Shown here: one piece after another, positions 52,905 through 61,660 of the stretch
Layout of the letters: every line of letters starts with the position of its first letter
How positions within the stretch are numbered: the first letter of the stretch is position 1
NCBI GenBank assembly: GCA_016712745.1
Contig: JADJQN010000003.1
Span: 1 to 64,000 of the forward strand
Source: Sandaracinaceae bacterium
Lineage (GTDB): Bacteria > Myxococcota_A > Polyangia > Polyangiales > JADJQN01
Length of the DNA stretch: 64,000 bases
Reading direction: 5' to 3'
Program-made: the position numbers and the translations under genes
Notes under the pieces: model-generated
Told to the model about the DNA's origin: nothing
The model's input: the letters and a program-made list of their open reading frames with translations, nothing else
Database searches by the model: none

Positions 52905-54005
52905 CTAGAACGTCAAGCGGGCCGTAAGCCCGCCCTCGTTGCGGCCAACCACTGGAGCTACTTGAAGTCGAACGCGCGCGGTTGTTTCTGGCGCCGCATC
53001 GGCTTCATCATCCGAACCCGACGTCGCCAAAAAGACGAGCGCCGTAACTGCACAAACTCCGGCCGTGACGAAGGCCACATCGGCAAACAGTGCGAAACGC
53101 TCACCTTTGTCAGCCGTTGCGGTCGTAGGCATAGCGTCAAAATCGCTCTGCGCTGACATCGCAAGGAAGCCAAGCACGGTGCCCGTGACGAGGGCCGCGG
53201 CGCCTACGCCGGCGAACACCCAAGTCGCAGTCGAGCCGCCACCTTCCGGCTCCTCGGTGACGGGCGGAAGTTCTGCGACCGGTTCGGTGCCATCGGGATT
53301 GAGCGGCGGAGTCGCCTCCATGCCGTCAAGCACATCTGTGCCATCGGGATTGAGCACGGGCGTGACGCCACCGCGAGTGGGCGTTGGGTTCAATGTGAGA
53401 TGAACCTCTTGGCGCGAGCCGAACGTTGTCGTGAGTGACTGACGCGCAGTCTCGTGGCGGGAGAGGAGCGCTGCCACCGTATGGTCACCGGCAGTCAGTT
53501 CCAGATCCGTCGGCGAAACCCGCCCTGTCGACTGGCCGTCAACCCACACGGTCGCGCCTGCCGGCGAAGTCATGACATGAACGCGTGCGGGGCGCGCGCG
53601 CATCTGCGTGATTCGTAGCTGAACGGCCTCACGATCGGGCGCGTCGGCACGCTCGCGAAGATAGCGCTCGAGCGTGACGACCGATGCAACCAGGTTGTCC
53701 TGGCGCTCCTGAGTCTCTGCGATGGAGAGAAGCACGACCGGGTTTGGCACCGCCGAGTATGCCGCCTCGAAGCGCGCTTGCGCTTCTGCAAACCGATTTT
53801 CGCGAAAGAGCGACTGCCCCTCGCCGTAGGCTGCGCGCGCACTAGCAACTGCCGCAGCATTGGGCGGGGCCGCGGGGGCGGTGGTCGTTTGCTCGGCGTC
53901 GCGGCCCTGACGGCGGCGGCGGCGCTGAGCTTCCGTGATGGAGGGCAGCAACAGGGAAAGGCAAAGCCCTCCAACAACGACGCCCCACACTCGCGAACGA
54001 AGCAT
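52905..54005 (-). CDS. PEGA-domain TPR membrane protein
   Basis: The 366-residue product has a signal peptide (RVWGVVVGGLCLSLLLPSI), a basic tract (RRRRRQGRD), TPR-like repeats at about 55-125 (AYGEGQSLFRENRFAEAQARF), a PEGA domain at about 140-205 (ARVHVMTSPAGATVWVDGQS, then LELTAGDHTVAAL), and two C-terminal membrane segments. The layout matches TPR-PEGA proteins common in myxobacteria. Its stop lies ten bases before the start of the lamin-tail-like lipoprotein, so they are co-transcribed. Confidence 0.82.
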   Translation of the reverse strand: MLRSRVWGVVVGGLCLSLLLPSITEAQRRRRRQGRDAEQTTTAPAAPPNAAAVASARAAYGEGQSLFRENRFAEAQARFEAAYSAVPNPVVLLSIAETQERQDNLVASVVTLERYLRERADAPDREAVQLRITQMRARPARVHVMTSPAGATVWVDGQSTGRVSPTDLELTAGDHTVAALLSRHETARQSLTTTFGSRQEVHLTLNPTPTRGGVTPVLNPDGTDVLDGMEATPPLNPDGTEPVAELPPVTEEPEGGGSTATWVFAGVGAAALVTGTVLGFLAMSAQSDFDAMPTTATADKGERFALFADVAFVTAGVCAVTALVFLATSGSDDEADAAPETTARVRLQVAPVVGRNEGGLTARLTF

Positions 54006-54069
54006 GCTTCCTCCCTAAAGACGGCCTAACTCATTGACCGTACTCAGGAAGGTAGGGGTGAGTCAACCT

Positions 54070-54537
54070 TTACGGCGTGCCCGAATCCAGCAAATCACCG
54101 GCATCTTCGCTGCCCGCGTCGTCAGTTACGCCCGCATCGCCGTCGGATCCGAGGTCCGGCTCGCCGGCATCCGGCGCCGCGCCAAGGTCTACAGACATCG
54201 CAGCATCAGTGCCGGCATCGCTCGCTGCGCCGTCTACCGAAGCCGCGTCGCTGAGCGACATGTCCTGCAGAGACATATCTTCGACGGTCGCGTCGGTCGT
54301 TGCGGCGTCTTCCGTCGATGCGTCGGCTCCGGCGTCGATTCCGGCGTCCGTGCGCCCGGATGTGTACGTACACATCACTTGGCAGGTCCCGCGTGCCGTT
54401 ACGTCAGCTGTCGCTGAAGCCTTGCAGCAAGAGAGACCCGAGGAACAATCTGAAGCGAGCTGGCACGCGTCCCCTTCGGAGCCGCTACAGCCAACCATCA
54501 AGACAACAACCACAAGAAGGGAAAGGAAAACTCGCAT
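54070..54537 (-). CDS. Short lipoprotein with Asp/Ala-rich tail
   Basis: The 155-residue product starts MRVFLSLLVVVVLMVGCSGS (lipobox MVGC). Residues 20-55 hold eight Cys (GDACQLASDCSSGLSCCKAS). The rest is a low-complexity Asp/Ala tract (DAGIDAGADASTEDAA, DMSLQDMSLSDAASVDG). The structure is that of a surface anchor with a spacer, here with the spacer at the C-terminus. It lies 12 bases after the SUMF1-type gene in the same direction. Confidence 0.75.
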   Translation of the reverse strand: MRVFLSLLVVVVLMVGCSGSEGDACQLASDCSSGLSCCKASATADVTARGTCQVMCTYTSGRTDAGIDAGADASTEDAATTDATVEDMSLQDMSLSDAASVDGAASDAGTDAAMSVDLGAAPDAGEPDLGSDGDAGVTDDAGSEDAGDLLDSGTP

Positions 54538-54549
54538 GACGGCGCGACT

Positions 54550-55395
54550 TTAGTCGTAGGCGCAGCGAAAGCCAAGCTCGATATCCCGCGTGTTTTCGGC
54601 CACCGACGCGCGACGCGACACGAGAAGGGAGTACGCAGATGATCGGAACGAGCCTCCGCGGACGACGCGCGCAGAGCCCGCAACGGGGCCACGAGGGTTC
54701 ACTCGCGGAGACACCGCGTAGTAACTCTCTGAAAAATAGTCCGACGTCCACTCATACGCATTGCCGGCCATGTCTTGCACGCCGAATGGACTCGCAGCAT
54801 TCGGGAAGCTGTCGACGGGCGCGAGCACCCGATAACCGTCGGGGTCATCGGCATCGTCGCCTGAGCCCGCGGTGTGATCCGCAAGTCGCGGGTTGTACAA
54901 GTCGCCCCCCGGAAAGGAGCGGGCGCCATCACCCCGCGCCGCGCGTTCCCACTCCGCCTCAGTGGGCAGCCGTCCTCCGACGAACTGGCAGTAGCGTTGC
55001 GCATCCGCGAACGATACGCCGACGACGGGGAACTCATTGCCTGCCACTCGCGCGTCTGTTTCCGAACTTCGCGCCGGAGCGCAGACGCTCGCGGTAACGC
55101 AGTGCCGATATGCGCGTTGTGTAACTTCAGTGCGATCGAGTCTGAATGCCGAGATGAACACGCGATGGGCGGGCATCTCTGCAGCGAAGGCTTCCGGTGA
55201 ACACGAGATCTCGTCGTCGCTAACCGCGTGGCACAGCGGCACGATCACGTCGAGATCGTGGTCGCTCGTTCCGACGCTTACTTCGCCATCCGGAATGCGA
55301 ACGATAGCGGGCGTGCTGACGGACACCGCACGAACGTCTTCATGCAGACCCGGCAGTAGGTGAAGCGCCAACAGCGTGAGCAGAAACGGAGGCAT
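54550..55395 (-). CDS. Formylglycine-generating enzyme-like (SUMF1) protein
   Basis: The 281-residue product has a signal peptide (MPPFLLTLLALHLLPGLHED) and then the FGE-sulfatase fold: EMPAHRVFISAFRLDRTEVT, FPVVGVSFADAQRYCQFVGG, RLPTEAEWERAARG, VQDMAGNAYEWTSDYF, RVVRGGSFRSSAY and ELGFRCAYD at the end. The domain occurs in sulfatase-activating enzymes and in many secreted proteins without known activity. The ATG at 55395 overlaps the lgt end by 56 bases; a later start is possible. Confidence 0.87.
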   Translation of the reverse strand: MPPFLLTLLALHLLPGLHEDVRAVSVSTPAIVRIPDGEVSVGTSDHDLDVIVPLCHAVSDDEISCSPEAFAAEMPAHRVFISAFRLDRTEVTQRAYRHCVTASVCAPARSSETDARVAGNEFPVVGVSFADAQRYCQFVGGRLPTEAEWERAARGDGARSFPGGDLYNPRLADHTAGSGDDADDPDGYRVLAPVDSFPNAASPFGVQDMAGNAYEWTSDYFSESYYAVSPRVNPRGPVAGSARVVRGGSFRSSAYSLLVSRRASVAENTRDIELGFRCAYD

Positions 55396-56149
55396 GCGCC
55401 CATTTACTATGGAGGATCAACGCCACAACGCACAACGCCACGGACATCAGTTGCGAAGTGGAGAGAATTCCGAAGAGAACGCCACGCTGCGCATCACCAC
55501 GAACGAACTCGAGCAAAAATCGCGCGACGCAGTAGAGCACCACGTACGCGACGAAACGCTGGCCCGCGTAGGGCTTCTTTATGGGCATCTTTGCCACCAC
55601 AATTGCGATTAGAAGCACCAGGAGCGCTTCGTAGATCGCCGTCGGATGACGTGCGATGGGCGGGTGAGCCGAGGGTGCGAGTGGATCGCGTGCGGTTAGG
55701 GCCCACGGGGCATCGCTCCCGCTTCCGAAACAGCAGCCGCCGAGGAGACAGCCGATGCGGCCGATGGCGTGCGCCCAGGCGATCGCAGGCACACTGAGAT
55801 CAGCGATGCGCATCCCTGGGAGTGTGAGTTTCTTTGCGCACCATGCGAAGGCGGCGATCCCGCCCAAAAAGGATCCAAAGAAGACCCGGCCGCCGCCGAG
55901 TAGCGCGAGCGCGACGTCGCCCGTGCGAATGAGCTCAACGACGACGAAGAATAAGTAGCCGCCGACGAACGCGCCGAGAATGGTCGTAGCCAGCAGCACA
56001 TAGATGAGGCCGATGTCGAGACGCTCACGCTGCGCTGCGCGAATCACCAGGGTGCCGCCCACCAACATCGCAAGCGAGAGCATCGCGCCGTAGCTTCCAA
56101 CCGGACGCTCGACGGAGAAGACATGCAGCGTAAACAGCGTGGGCCACAT
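55340..56149 (-). CDS. lgt: Prolipoprotein diacylglyceryl transferase
   Basis: Lgt transfers diacylglycerol to the lipobox Cys, the first step of lipoprotein maturation. The 269-residue product has several membrane helices and the signature AHAIGRIGCLLGGCCFGSGS, with PTAIYEALLVLLIAIV, RFLLEFVRGDAQRG and a final helix. The ATG at 56149 is chosen because the region upstream in this frame is a low-complexity Glu/Ser tract read from another gene. It overlaps the SUMF1-type gene by 56 bases. Its neighbours include several predicted lipoproteins. Confidence 0.92.
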   Translation of the reverse strand: MWPTLFTLHVFSVERPVGSYGAMLSLAMLVGGTLVIRAAQRERLDIGLIYVLLATTILGAFVGGYLFFVVVELIRTGDVALALLGGGRVFFGSFLGGIAAFAWCAKKLTLPGMRIADLSVPAIAWAHAIGRIGCLLGGCCFGSGSDAPWALTARDPLAPSAHPPIARHPTAIYEALLVLLIAIVVAKMPIKKPYAGQRFVAYVVLYCVARFLLEFVRGDAQRGVLFGILSTSQLMSVALCVVALILHSKWAHASVSAHAVGASPTAGSA

Positions 56150-56163
56150 CGTGATGCGCGCTT

Positions 56164-56685
56164 CTAGTTCGTGGGCGCGACGTCCACGGGCGGCGGCGGC
56201 ATCGCCGGGGGCGGTGCGCCGTTCGGAGGCTGAACGGGATCGAGGGGCGGATTCGGACTCGGATTCTGACTCGGATTCTGACTCGGATTCTGGCTCCGGT
56301 TCGGGGTGCGCAATCCAAACGGGTCGACAACGATAACGCCACCATCGCGATGACGACGCCCTCCCTGGCTTACATAACCGCTCGAAACACAGGCGCCGCA
56401 CAGACCGCACGTGAGCGCGAAGAAGCCGCCCATGAGAAAGCCGATGATGTTGATCGTGAGCCCGGCAACCGCGGCACCCGACTGATCACCGTCTCGTTTG
56501 GCGCGTGACATCGCGATGCCGGCGAGCACGATGCCGACGATGGAAAGCACCGGCGCAAGCAGGGACATTGTGACGCCGACAAAGGGCAGCCACGCCAGCA
56601 GCACGCCGCCCACCATCAATAGAAATGCTCCGACGCCCACGAAAATCGAACCGGTGCCCATGGCCGGGCATGGTTGGGGGTTCAT
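56164..56685 (-). CDS. DUF4190-like membrane protein with SQNP repeats
   Basis: The 173-residue product has two to three membrane helices (GTGSIFVGVGAFLLMVGGVL, PVLSIVGIVLAGIAMSRAK, GLTINIIGFLMGGFFALTCG), the pattern of DUF4190 proteins, and a Pro/Asn/Gln-rich C-terminal tail with SQNP repeats. The tail may be cytoplasmic or periplasmic. It ends 14 bases before the lgt start and is probably co-transcribed with it. Function unknown. Confidence 0.72.
   Translation of the reverse strand: MNPQPCPAMGTGSIFVGVGAFLLMVGGVLLAWLPFVGVTMSLLAPVLSIVGIVLAGIAMSRAKRDGDQSGAAVAGLTINIIGFLMGGFFALTCGLCGACVSSGYVSQGGRRHRDGGVIVVDPFGLRTPNRSQNPSQNPSQNPSPNPPLDPVQPPNGAPPPAMPPPPVDVAPTN
56250..56300. repeat. 12-base tandem repeat in the DUF4190-like gene
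   Basis: The plus strand has about four copies of a 12-base unit of the GATTCTGACTCG type, encoding SQNP on the minus strand. Some copies differ by a base. It lies in the C-terminal tail, where unit changes would be tolerated. Confidence 0.8.
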
Positions 56686-56766
56686 TCGGACGCGTCAAGC
56701 ACGAGAAAGCCTTAAAACTGCATACCGCTCGACATACGGGCGCAAGCCTCTACACTGCGCCGCCTC

Positions 56767-57720
56767 ATGGCTAAAAGCCGCAAAAAATCAGCGTCTAAAG
56801 AACTCGTGCGCGCCGGGCGTTGCGCAATCGTCGGTCGCCCGAATGTCGGCAAGTCCACGCTGCTCAACGCGTTGCTTGGCCAGAAGCTCGCCATCGTCGC
56901 GCAAAAGCCGCAAACAACGCGCACCCATATCTTGGGTGTCTACTTCAGTGACAACCCGCCGACGCAAATTGCTTTCCTCGATACGCCCGGCTTGCATCGT
57001 CCGAAGAACGCGCTGGGTCGCGCGCTCGTCGAGAGCGCCAAGGGCGTGATGTCGGACGCCGAGGTTGTGGTCTTGGTGACCGACATCCGAAGCGATGACA
57101 CTCCCGAGATCATGATCGCGCGCGACGCAGAAGTGCTCGATACGGTGATCGCCGCGGCGCGCCCTACGCTACTTGCCATCAACAAGATCGACCGCGTGAA
57201 AGACAAGACGCGACTCTTTACGATTCTCGAAGCCTACCAAGAGAAGCATCCGTTCGAAGCCTTCATCCCGATTTCGGCAACGAAGCGCAGCAACCTCGAC
57301 GGCCTGGTTAACGAGATTCGTTCGCGCTTGCCGGAAGGTCGGCTCTACGAAGACGACGATTTCGTCACCGATCGACCCGAGCGCTTCTTTGCCGCTGAGC
57401 TCGTGCGCGAAGCCGTGATTGCTTACACGCGTGAGGAAGTACCGCACTCGGTGGCTGTGTTGATTGAGAAGTTCGCGGACGACGACACGATGGTCACAGT
57501 CGAAGCGACCATTCTCGTTGAGAAGACGTCGCAGAAGAAGATTGTCATTGGCGCAGGTGGATTGATGCTGAAGCGCATCGGCACTGACGCACGCAAACAG
57601 ATTGAAGAGATGGTGCGCAAGAAGGTCTTCTTGAAGTTGTGGGTGAAGGTCGCGGAAGGCTGGACCGACAACGAAGACCGCGTTCGCCTCGTGACACGCG
57701 CCGAAGGAGGCGGACTGTGA
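56767..57720 (+). CDS. era: GTPase Era
   Basis: Era is a GTPase that assists 16S rRNA maturation. The 317-residue product has G1 GRPNVGKSTLLNALLG, G3 LDTPGLH, G4 NKID and a C-terminal KH domain with VIGAGGLMLKRIGTDARKQI then FLKLWVKVAEGWTDNE. The start ATG at 56767 gives MAKSRKKSASKELVRAG, a slightly extended basic N-terminus. der follows with a four-base overlap. Confidence 0.95.
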   Translation: MAKSRKKSASKELVRAGRCAIVGRPNVGKSTLLNALLGQKLAIVAQKPQTTRTHILGVYFSDNPPTQIAFLDTPGLHRPKNALGRALVESAKGVMSDAEVVVLVTDIRSDDTPEIMIARDAEVLDTVIAAARPTLLAINKIDRVKDKTRLFTILEAYQEKHPFEAFIPISATKRSNLDGLVNEIRSRLPEGRLYEDDDFVTDRPERFFAAELVREAVIAYTREEVPHSVAVLIEKFADDDTMVTVEATILVEKTSQKKIVIGAGGLMLKRIGTDARKQIEEMVRKKVFLKLWVKVAEGWTDNEDRVRLVTRAEGGGL

Positions 57721-59117
57721 CCACCGATCGTAAAGGAGGCACGGCGCGCGAGCGTTATCAGCCGCTACCGGCCGGCGCTGTTGGAACGCGGCCCATCGTC
57801 GCGATTGTCGGGCGCCCCAACGTGGGTAAGTCGACCTTGTTCAACCGCTTGGCGGGTCGTCGCATCGCGATTGTCGAGGATGTCGCGGGCGTAACGCGCG
57901 ATCGCCACTACGCCGATACGAACGTGCTTGGGCGCGAATGCGTGGTGATCGACACCGGTGGTTTTGATCCGGAGAGCGAAGATCCCATGGCGGCGAGCAT
58001 CGCCTCGCAGGTGAAGCTCGCGCTCTCAGAATGCGACGTTGTGATGTGCGTGCTCGACGCGACGCGCGAGCCAACGAATGCCGACCGTGAAGCCGTGAAG
58101 CTGCTTCGCATGACGCAAAAGCCCGTGATCTATGTGGCCAACAAGAGCGACTCGCCGAAGCGCGCTAACGAAGCCATGGAGCTCTACGAGCTTGGGATTC
58201 CGCATTTGATTCCTGTGTCCGGCTTGCACGGGCATGGCGTCGGGGACCTGGAAGAAGCGCTTCTTGCTGTGTTGCCGGATCGCGAGATCGAAGGCGTGCC
58301 AGAGCTTGCGGGCGTGCCCCGCGTCGCGATCATTGGACGGCCCAACGCAGGCAAGAGCTCGCTCGTGAATCAGCTGTTGAAGGAAGAGCGGCAGATCGTC
58401 GACGACCGACCGGGCACGACAGTGGATAGCGTCGACGCGCTTTTGAATCGCGGTGACAAGAAGCTTGTGCTGATCGATACGGCGGGCATTCGGCGCAAGA
58501 GCTCGGTGCACGAGTCGGTCGAAGGTCTGAGCGTGTTTCAGGCGATTCGCGCGATGGAGCGAAGCGAAGTTGCTGTGCTCATGATCGATGCGAAGGCGGG
58601 TGTATCCGAACAGGACGCGAAGATTGCGGGACTTGCAGAAGACCGCGGGCGCGCGCTCGTCATTGGCTTGAACAAGTGCGACTTGCTTTCGCGCGAAGAG
58701 ATTGCCAAGGCTGAGGAAAAAGTGCGCGACGTGCTCGCCTTCGTGCCGTGGGCTGTGATTGTGCACATGAGCACCAAGACAGGTCGCGGCGTGGAGAAGC
58801 TTATCGTCGCAGTCGAAGCAGCCGTTGAAGCGCACACCAAGCGCATCACGACCGGCGAGCTGAATCGCTTCTTTGCCGAAGTGATAGCGACGCACCCGCC
58901 GCCCATCCATCGCGGCAAACCGGTGCGCCTTTACTACATCACGCAGGCGCAAACCTCACCGCCTGCGTTCATCGCAGTGGCCAACTATCACGAGGCCGTG
59001 CACTTCAGTTACAAGCGCTACGTCATCAACCAGATCCGCGCCGCGTTCGGCTTCGAAGGCACCCCCGTCCGCGTGATGTACCGCGGCAAAAACAAACGCC
59101 AAGAAGAAGACGATTGA
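57717..59117 (+). CDS. der: GTPase Der (EngA), double G domain
   Basis: Der is a two-GTPase-domain protein needed for 50S assembly. The 466-residue product has G1 motifs in IVGRPNVGKSTLFNRLAGRR (domain 1) and IIGRPNAGKSSLVNQLLKEE (domain 2), with DTGG and DTAG as G3 and NKSD, NKCD as G4. A KH-like domain ends AFGFEGTPVRVMYRGKNKR. The GTG at 57717 overlaps the era stop (GTGA), so the two ribosome-assembly GTPases are translationally coupled. Confidence 0.95.
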   Translation: MTTDRKGGTARERYQPLPAGAVGTRPIVAIVGRPNVGKSTLFNRLAGRRIAIVEDVAGVTRDRHYADTNVLGRECVVIDTGGFDPESEDPMAASIASQVKLALSECDVVMCVLDATREPTNADREAVKLLRMTQKPVIYVANKSDSPKRANEAMELYELGIPHLIPVSGLHGHGVGDLEEALLAVLPDREIEGVPELAGVPRVAIIGRPNAGKSSLVNQLLKEERQIVDDRPGTTVDSVDALLNRGDKKLVLIDTAGIRRKSSVHESVEGLSVFQAIRAMERSEVAVLMIDAKAGVSEQDAKIAGLAEDRGRALVIGLNKCDLLSREEIAKAEEKVRDVLAFVPWAVIVHMSTKTGRGVEKLIVAVEAAVEAHTKRITTGELNRFFAEVIATHPPPIHRGKPVRLYYITQAQTSPPAFIAVANYHEAVHFSYKRYVINQIRAAFGFEGTPVRVMYRGKNKRQEEDD

Positions 59118-59120
59118 GCT

Positions 59121-59286
59121 GGGGACACGCTCCCCCTCAAAAAGGAGTCTGTATTCGCGGACTTGCCAAGCAACTCTGGCCGCGCGAATTTGATACCTGC
59201 TTCACGAGGATGTATCAAGTGTGCGCGGCCAAACTCGATGCGCAAGTGGTTGTAATTGCAGCCCGGTTGGGCAGGGAGCGTGTCCC
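59121..59286. repeat. 166-base palindromic element with inner inverted repeats
   Basis: GGGACACGCTCCC (59122-59134) is the exact reverse complement of GGGAGCGTGTCCC (59274-59286). Inside, GGCCGCGC (59178-59185) pairs with GCGCGGCC (59223-59230) and TTGATAC (59190-59196) with GTATCAA (59212-59218). It fits exactly between the der stop and the stop of the convergent MDR gene. The GGGGAC...GTCCC ends are of the REP/RAYT type. Confidence 0.8.
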
Positions 59287-60305
59287 TAGGGGGTTAGGAC
59301 TATTTTGCCGACGTTTTTGCCGTCTTGGATGCGGCGGTGGGCTTCGCCGGCTTGGGCGAACGAGTAGGTGGCGTCGATGCGGGGGGAGATTTTGCGTTCG
59401 CGGTAGAGCGCGAGGATCGCGCCGAGCTCCTCGGAGATGAGGTGCGTCTCGCCCCAGAGGTGGCCAATGTTCACGCCGGCAATCGTTCGATTGCCGTCCA
59501 TCAACGCGAGGGGACTCCACAACGGGATGGACATGAACTGGCCGGCAACGCGGAAGTAGTTGCGCTTCTCGCCGCTCGCCATGTTCGCGAAGCCGAACGT
59601 AATCAAACGACCCACTGGCGGAAGCAGGCTGAAGCCTTTCTTCCAATCCTTGCCGCCGAGCGGATCGAGCACGACGTCCGCGCCGCGCCCGTTCGTTATA
59701 CGACGCACGACTTCAACGTAATCCTCGTTGTGTCGATCGATCGGGTGCGTGCACCCCTGCTCGCGTAGTACGTCATGCTTCGACGCCGACGCCGTGCCAA
59801 ACGTTGTCACGTTGCCGATCGCCTTGCACAACTGCAGCGCTGCAAGGCCAACGCCGCCCGCCGCCATGTGGATGAGCACGCTCTCTCCGCTGCGCACATG
59901 CGCAACGCGATGAATCATGTGGTACGCGGTGATGTAGACGACCGGCAAGCCCGCCGCTTCTTCGAACGACATCTCGTCAGGAATCGGCAACGCTTGAATG
60001 GTGGGCACACACACGACATCGGCTTGCGCGCCAAACTTCTTGACGAAGCACACGCGGGTTCCAACCGCCGGCGACGTCACGCCTTCTCCCAGCGCATCGA
60101 CGACGCCCGCGCCCTCGTAACCCATCACGGTGGGGAACTTCGGCGCATCGAGATAGAGGCCCTGGCGTGCCATGATGTCGGAGAAATTGAGCCCAGCGCC
60201 TTTGACCCGTATGCGGACTTCCCCGGCGGCCGGCGTTGGGTCTTCGGACTCGCGCACTTCGAGCGCGTCAATCCCGCCAAATTTTGTATTCCAAAGCGCA
60301 CGCAT
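59286..60305 (-). CDS. Zinc-independent MDR (quinone oxidoreductase-like) enzyme
   Basis: The 339-residue product has the medium-chain dehydrogenase/reductase fold: start MRALWNTKFGGIDALEVRES, GAGLNFSDIMARQGLYLDAP, GYEGAGVVDALGEG, and the NADPH-binding motif MAAGGVGLAALQLCKAIGNV, then NGRGADVVLDPLGGKDWKKG. The zinc ligands of alcohol dehydrogenases are absent, so it is of the QOR/VAT-1 type. Substrate unknown. It converges on der. Confidence 0.9.
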   Translation of the reverse strand: MRALWNTKFGGIDALEVRESEDPTPAAGEVRIRVKGAGLNFSDIMARQGLYLDAPKFPTVMGYEGAGVVDALGEGVTSPAVGTRVCFVKKFGAQADVVCVPTIQALPIPDEMSFEEAAGLPVVYITAYHMIHRVAHVRSGESVLIHMAAGGVGLAALQLCKAIGNVTTFGTASASKHDVLREQGCTHPIDRHNEDYVEVVRRITNGRGADVVLDPLGGKDWKKGFSLLPPVGRLITFGFANMASGEKRNYFRVAGQFMSIPLWSPLALMDGNRTIAGVNIGHLWGETHLISEELGAILALYRERKISPRIDATYSFAQAGEAHRRIQDGKNVGKIVLTP

Positions 60306-60366
60306 GAGCTCTCCTATCGGGTCGCACGGTTGTCGTGCCGCAAAGCCTAACGTTACACGCTAATCG

Positions 60367-61035
60367 TCAGGCTGATCCCCGACCGCCGCCCCATGCACCG
60401 CCTTTGGGCTTCTTTTTAGCTCCGAGATCCGATGCGCTAGCACTGGAGTTTCGCGCCAACTGCGGAGGAGTTCGGGTGACGTCCTCGGCGAGCAATCGAG
60501 GATGCGGCAAAACCTGAGCAAGGCGCGCCATGCGGAATGCGTCGACATAGACGCCGTCGCGCAACGCGATCGCGCGAGCGATACCCTCGATGTTGAAGCC
60601 GCGGCTCCGATAGAGCGCAATCGCGGCGACATTGTCGACAAACACCTCGAGCTCGATGCGCAAAATGCCAGCCCAGTTCTCTGCGTAGTCCACGGCCGCG
60701 TCCAGCAGCGCCCCACCCACGCCGCGACCCTGATACTTTTCGTGCACCATCATGCCCAGAGTAGCTGTATGGCGGATGCGCTCGCGCGAACGCGCCGTGA
60801 CGCTCACCTCGCCGACAATTACTCCGCGAATCTCCGCAACCAACGATCGCTGCAGCGGATCATCGAGCACAAAGCACTTCTGAAGTGTGGAGACGGATTC
60901 ATAGGGAGTGCGCAGCGTTCCACGATGCACACTCGGCTGCGAAAAAAAGCGCGAAAGCGCCTCCGTATCCGCAGGCTCTGTAGCGCGGATCACTAGATTC
61001 GCTGGCTTCTTCTTCGGCGTCTGCGCGTTCGGCAT
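60367..61035 (-). CDS. GNAT family acetyltransferase
   Basis: The 222-residue product starts MPNAQTPKKKPANLVIRATE. The GNAT core follows at about 15-185: LVIRATEPADTEALSRFFSQ, LGMMVHEKYQGRGVGGALLD (acetyl-CoA loop R/G-x-G-x-G), IELEVFVDNVAAIALYRSRG. The C-terminal end is Gly/Lys-rich and low-complexity. The substrate is unknown. The DUF2505 gene ends 17 bases before it in the same direction, so the two may be co-transcribed. Confidence 0.88.
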   Translation of the reverse strand: MPNAQTPKKKPANLVIRATEPADTEALSRFFSQPSVHRGTLRTPYESVSTLQKCFVLDDPLQRSLVAEIRGVIVGEVSVTARSRERIRHTATLGMMVHEKYQGRGVGGALLDAAVDYAENWAGILRIELEVFVDNVAAIALYRSRGFNIEGIARAIALRDGVYVDAFRMARLAQVLPHPRLLAEDVTRTPPQLARNSSASASDLGAKKKPKGGAWGGGRGSA

Positions 61036-61052
61036 TTTCGCCCCCGTCGTAC

Positions 61053-61571
61053 TTACTTGTCCTTAGCCAACCACTTGTTCATGACGACCGCTTCGCCATC
61101 CAGAAGCTTCACCGCTTCGCCGTGAATGACTCGCTCACCAATCATCGCGAGCGGCTTCAGCATAAACGGCAAGTCGAGCTTCAGCTCACCAGCAACGACG
61201 CGCTCCGTACGATTGGGTCCAAGCTCGCGCAACGTGATCGTTCCGCGGTTGATGAGCATGCGATCGATTTTGCCCGAGGTCGGAATATTTTTGAACGTAA
61301 AGGTTCTTGTCGACTTGCTGAACGTCGAATCCTCCACGAAGGCAAACCATTCCGGTGGCACATTCTTCGGGCCGATGGACTTGATGACCGGCTGCGGACG
61401 GTAGCGAACTTTGCGTCGCACCTCGCGCTCGTTCTCGGTGCGCTCCTTCACTTCGACCTCCAGAAGCACGCCGTGGTTCTCGAGCACGAACTGCAGGTAG
61501 TCACTGCTGAGAAGAGCCTCTTCAATCTTGGCTCGTGGCGCATCGAACGTATGCTTGATCTCGAAGTTCAT
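61053..61571 (-). CDS. DUF2505 (SRPBCC-like) protein
   Basis: The 172-residue product (MNFEIKHTFDAPRAKIEEAL) has the DUF2505 pattern: KHTFDAPRAKIEEALLSSD, VKERTENEREVRRKVRYRP, FTFKNIPTSGKIDRMLINRG. This family has a SRPBCC-type fold with a predicted hydrophobic pocket; its ligand is unknown. GGAGGA lies eight bases before the ATG at 61571, which excludes a start 21 codons upstream. No signal peptide is seen. Confidence 0.85.
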   Translation of the reverse strand: MNFEIKHTFDAPRAKIEEALLSSDYLQFVLENHGVLLEVEVKERTENEREVRRKVRYRPQPVIKSIGPKNVPPEWFAFVEDSTFSKSTRTFTFKNIPTSGKIDRMLINRGTITLRELGPNRTERVVAGELKLDLPFMLKPLAMIGERVIHGEAVKLLDGEAVVMNKWLAKDK

Positions 61572-61660
61572 CGGAAAAATCCTCCAGCGCACGGCGATGT
61601 AGCATAGGGGCCGGATCTGCGCACTTCTTTGCATGGTTTCGCGTGCTATAGACTGGCCAC

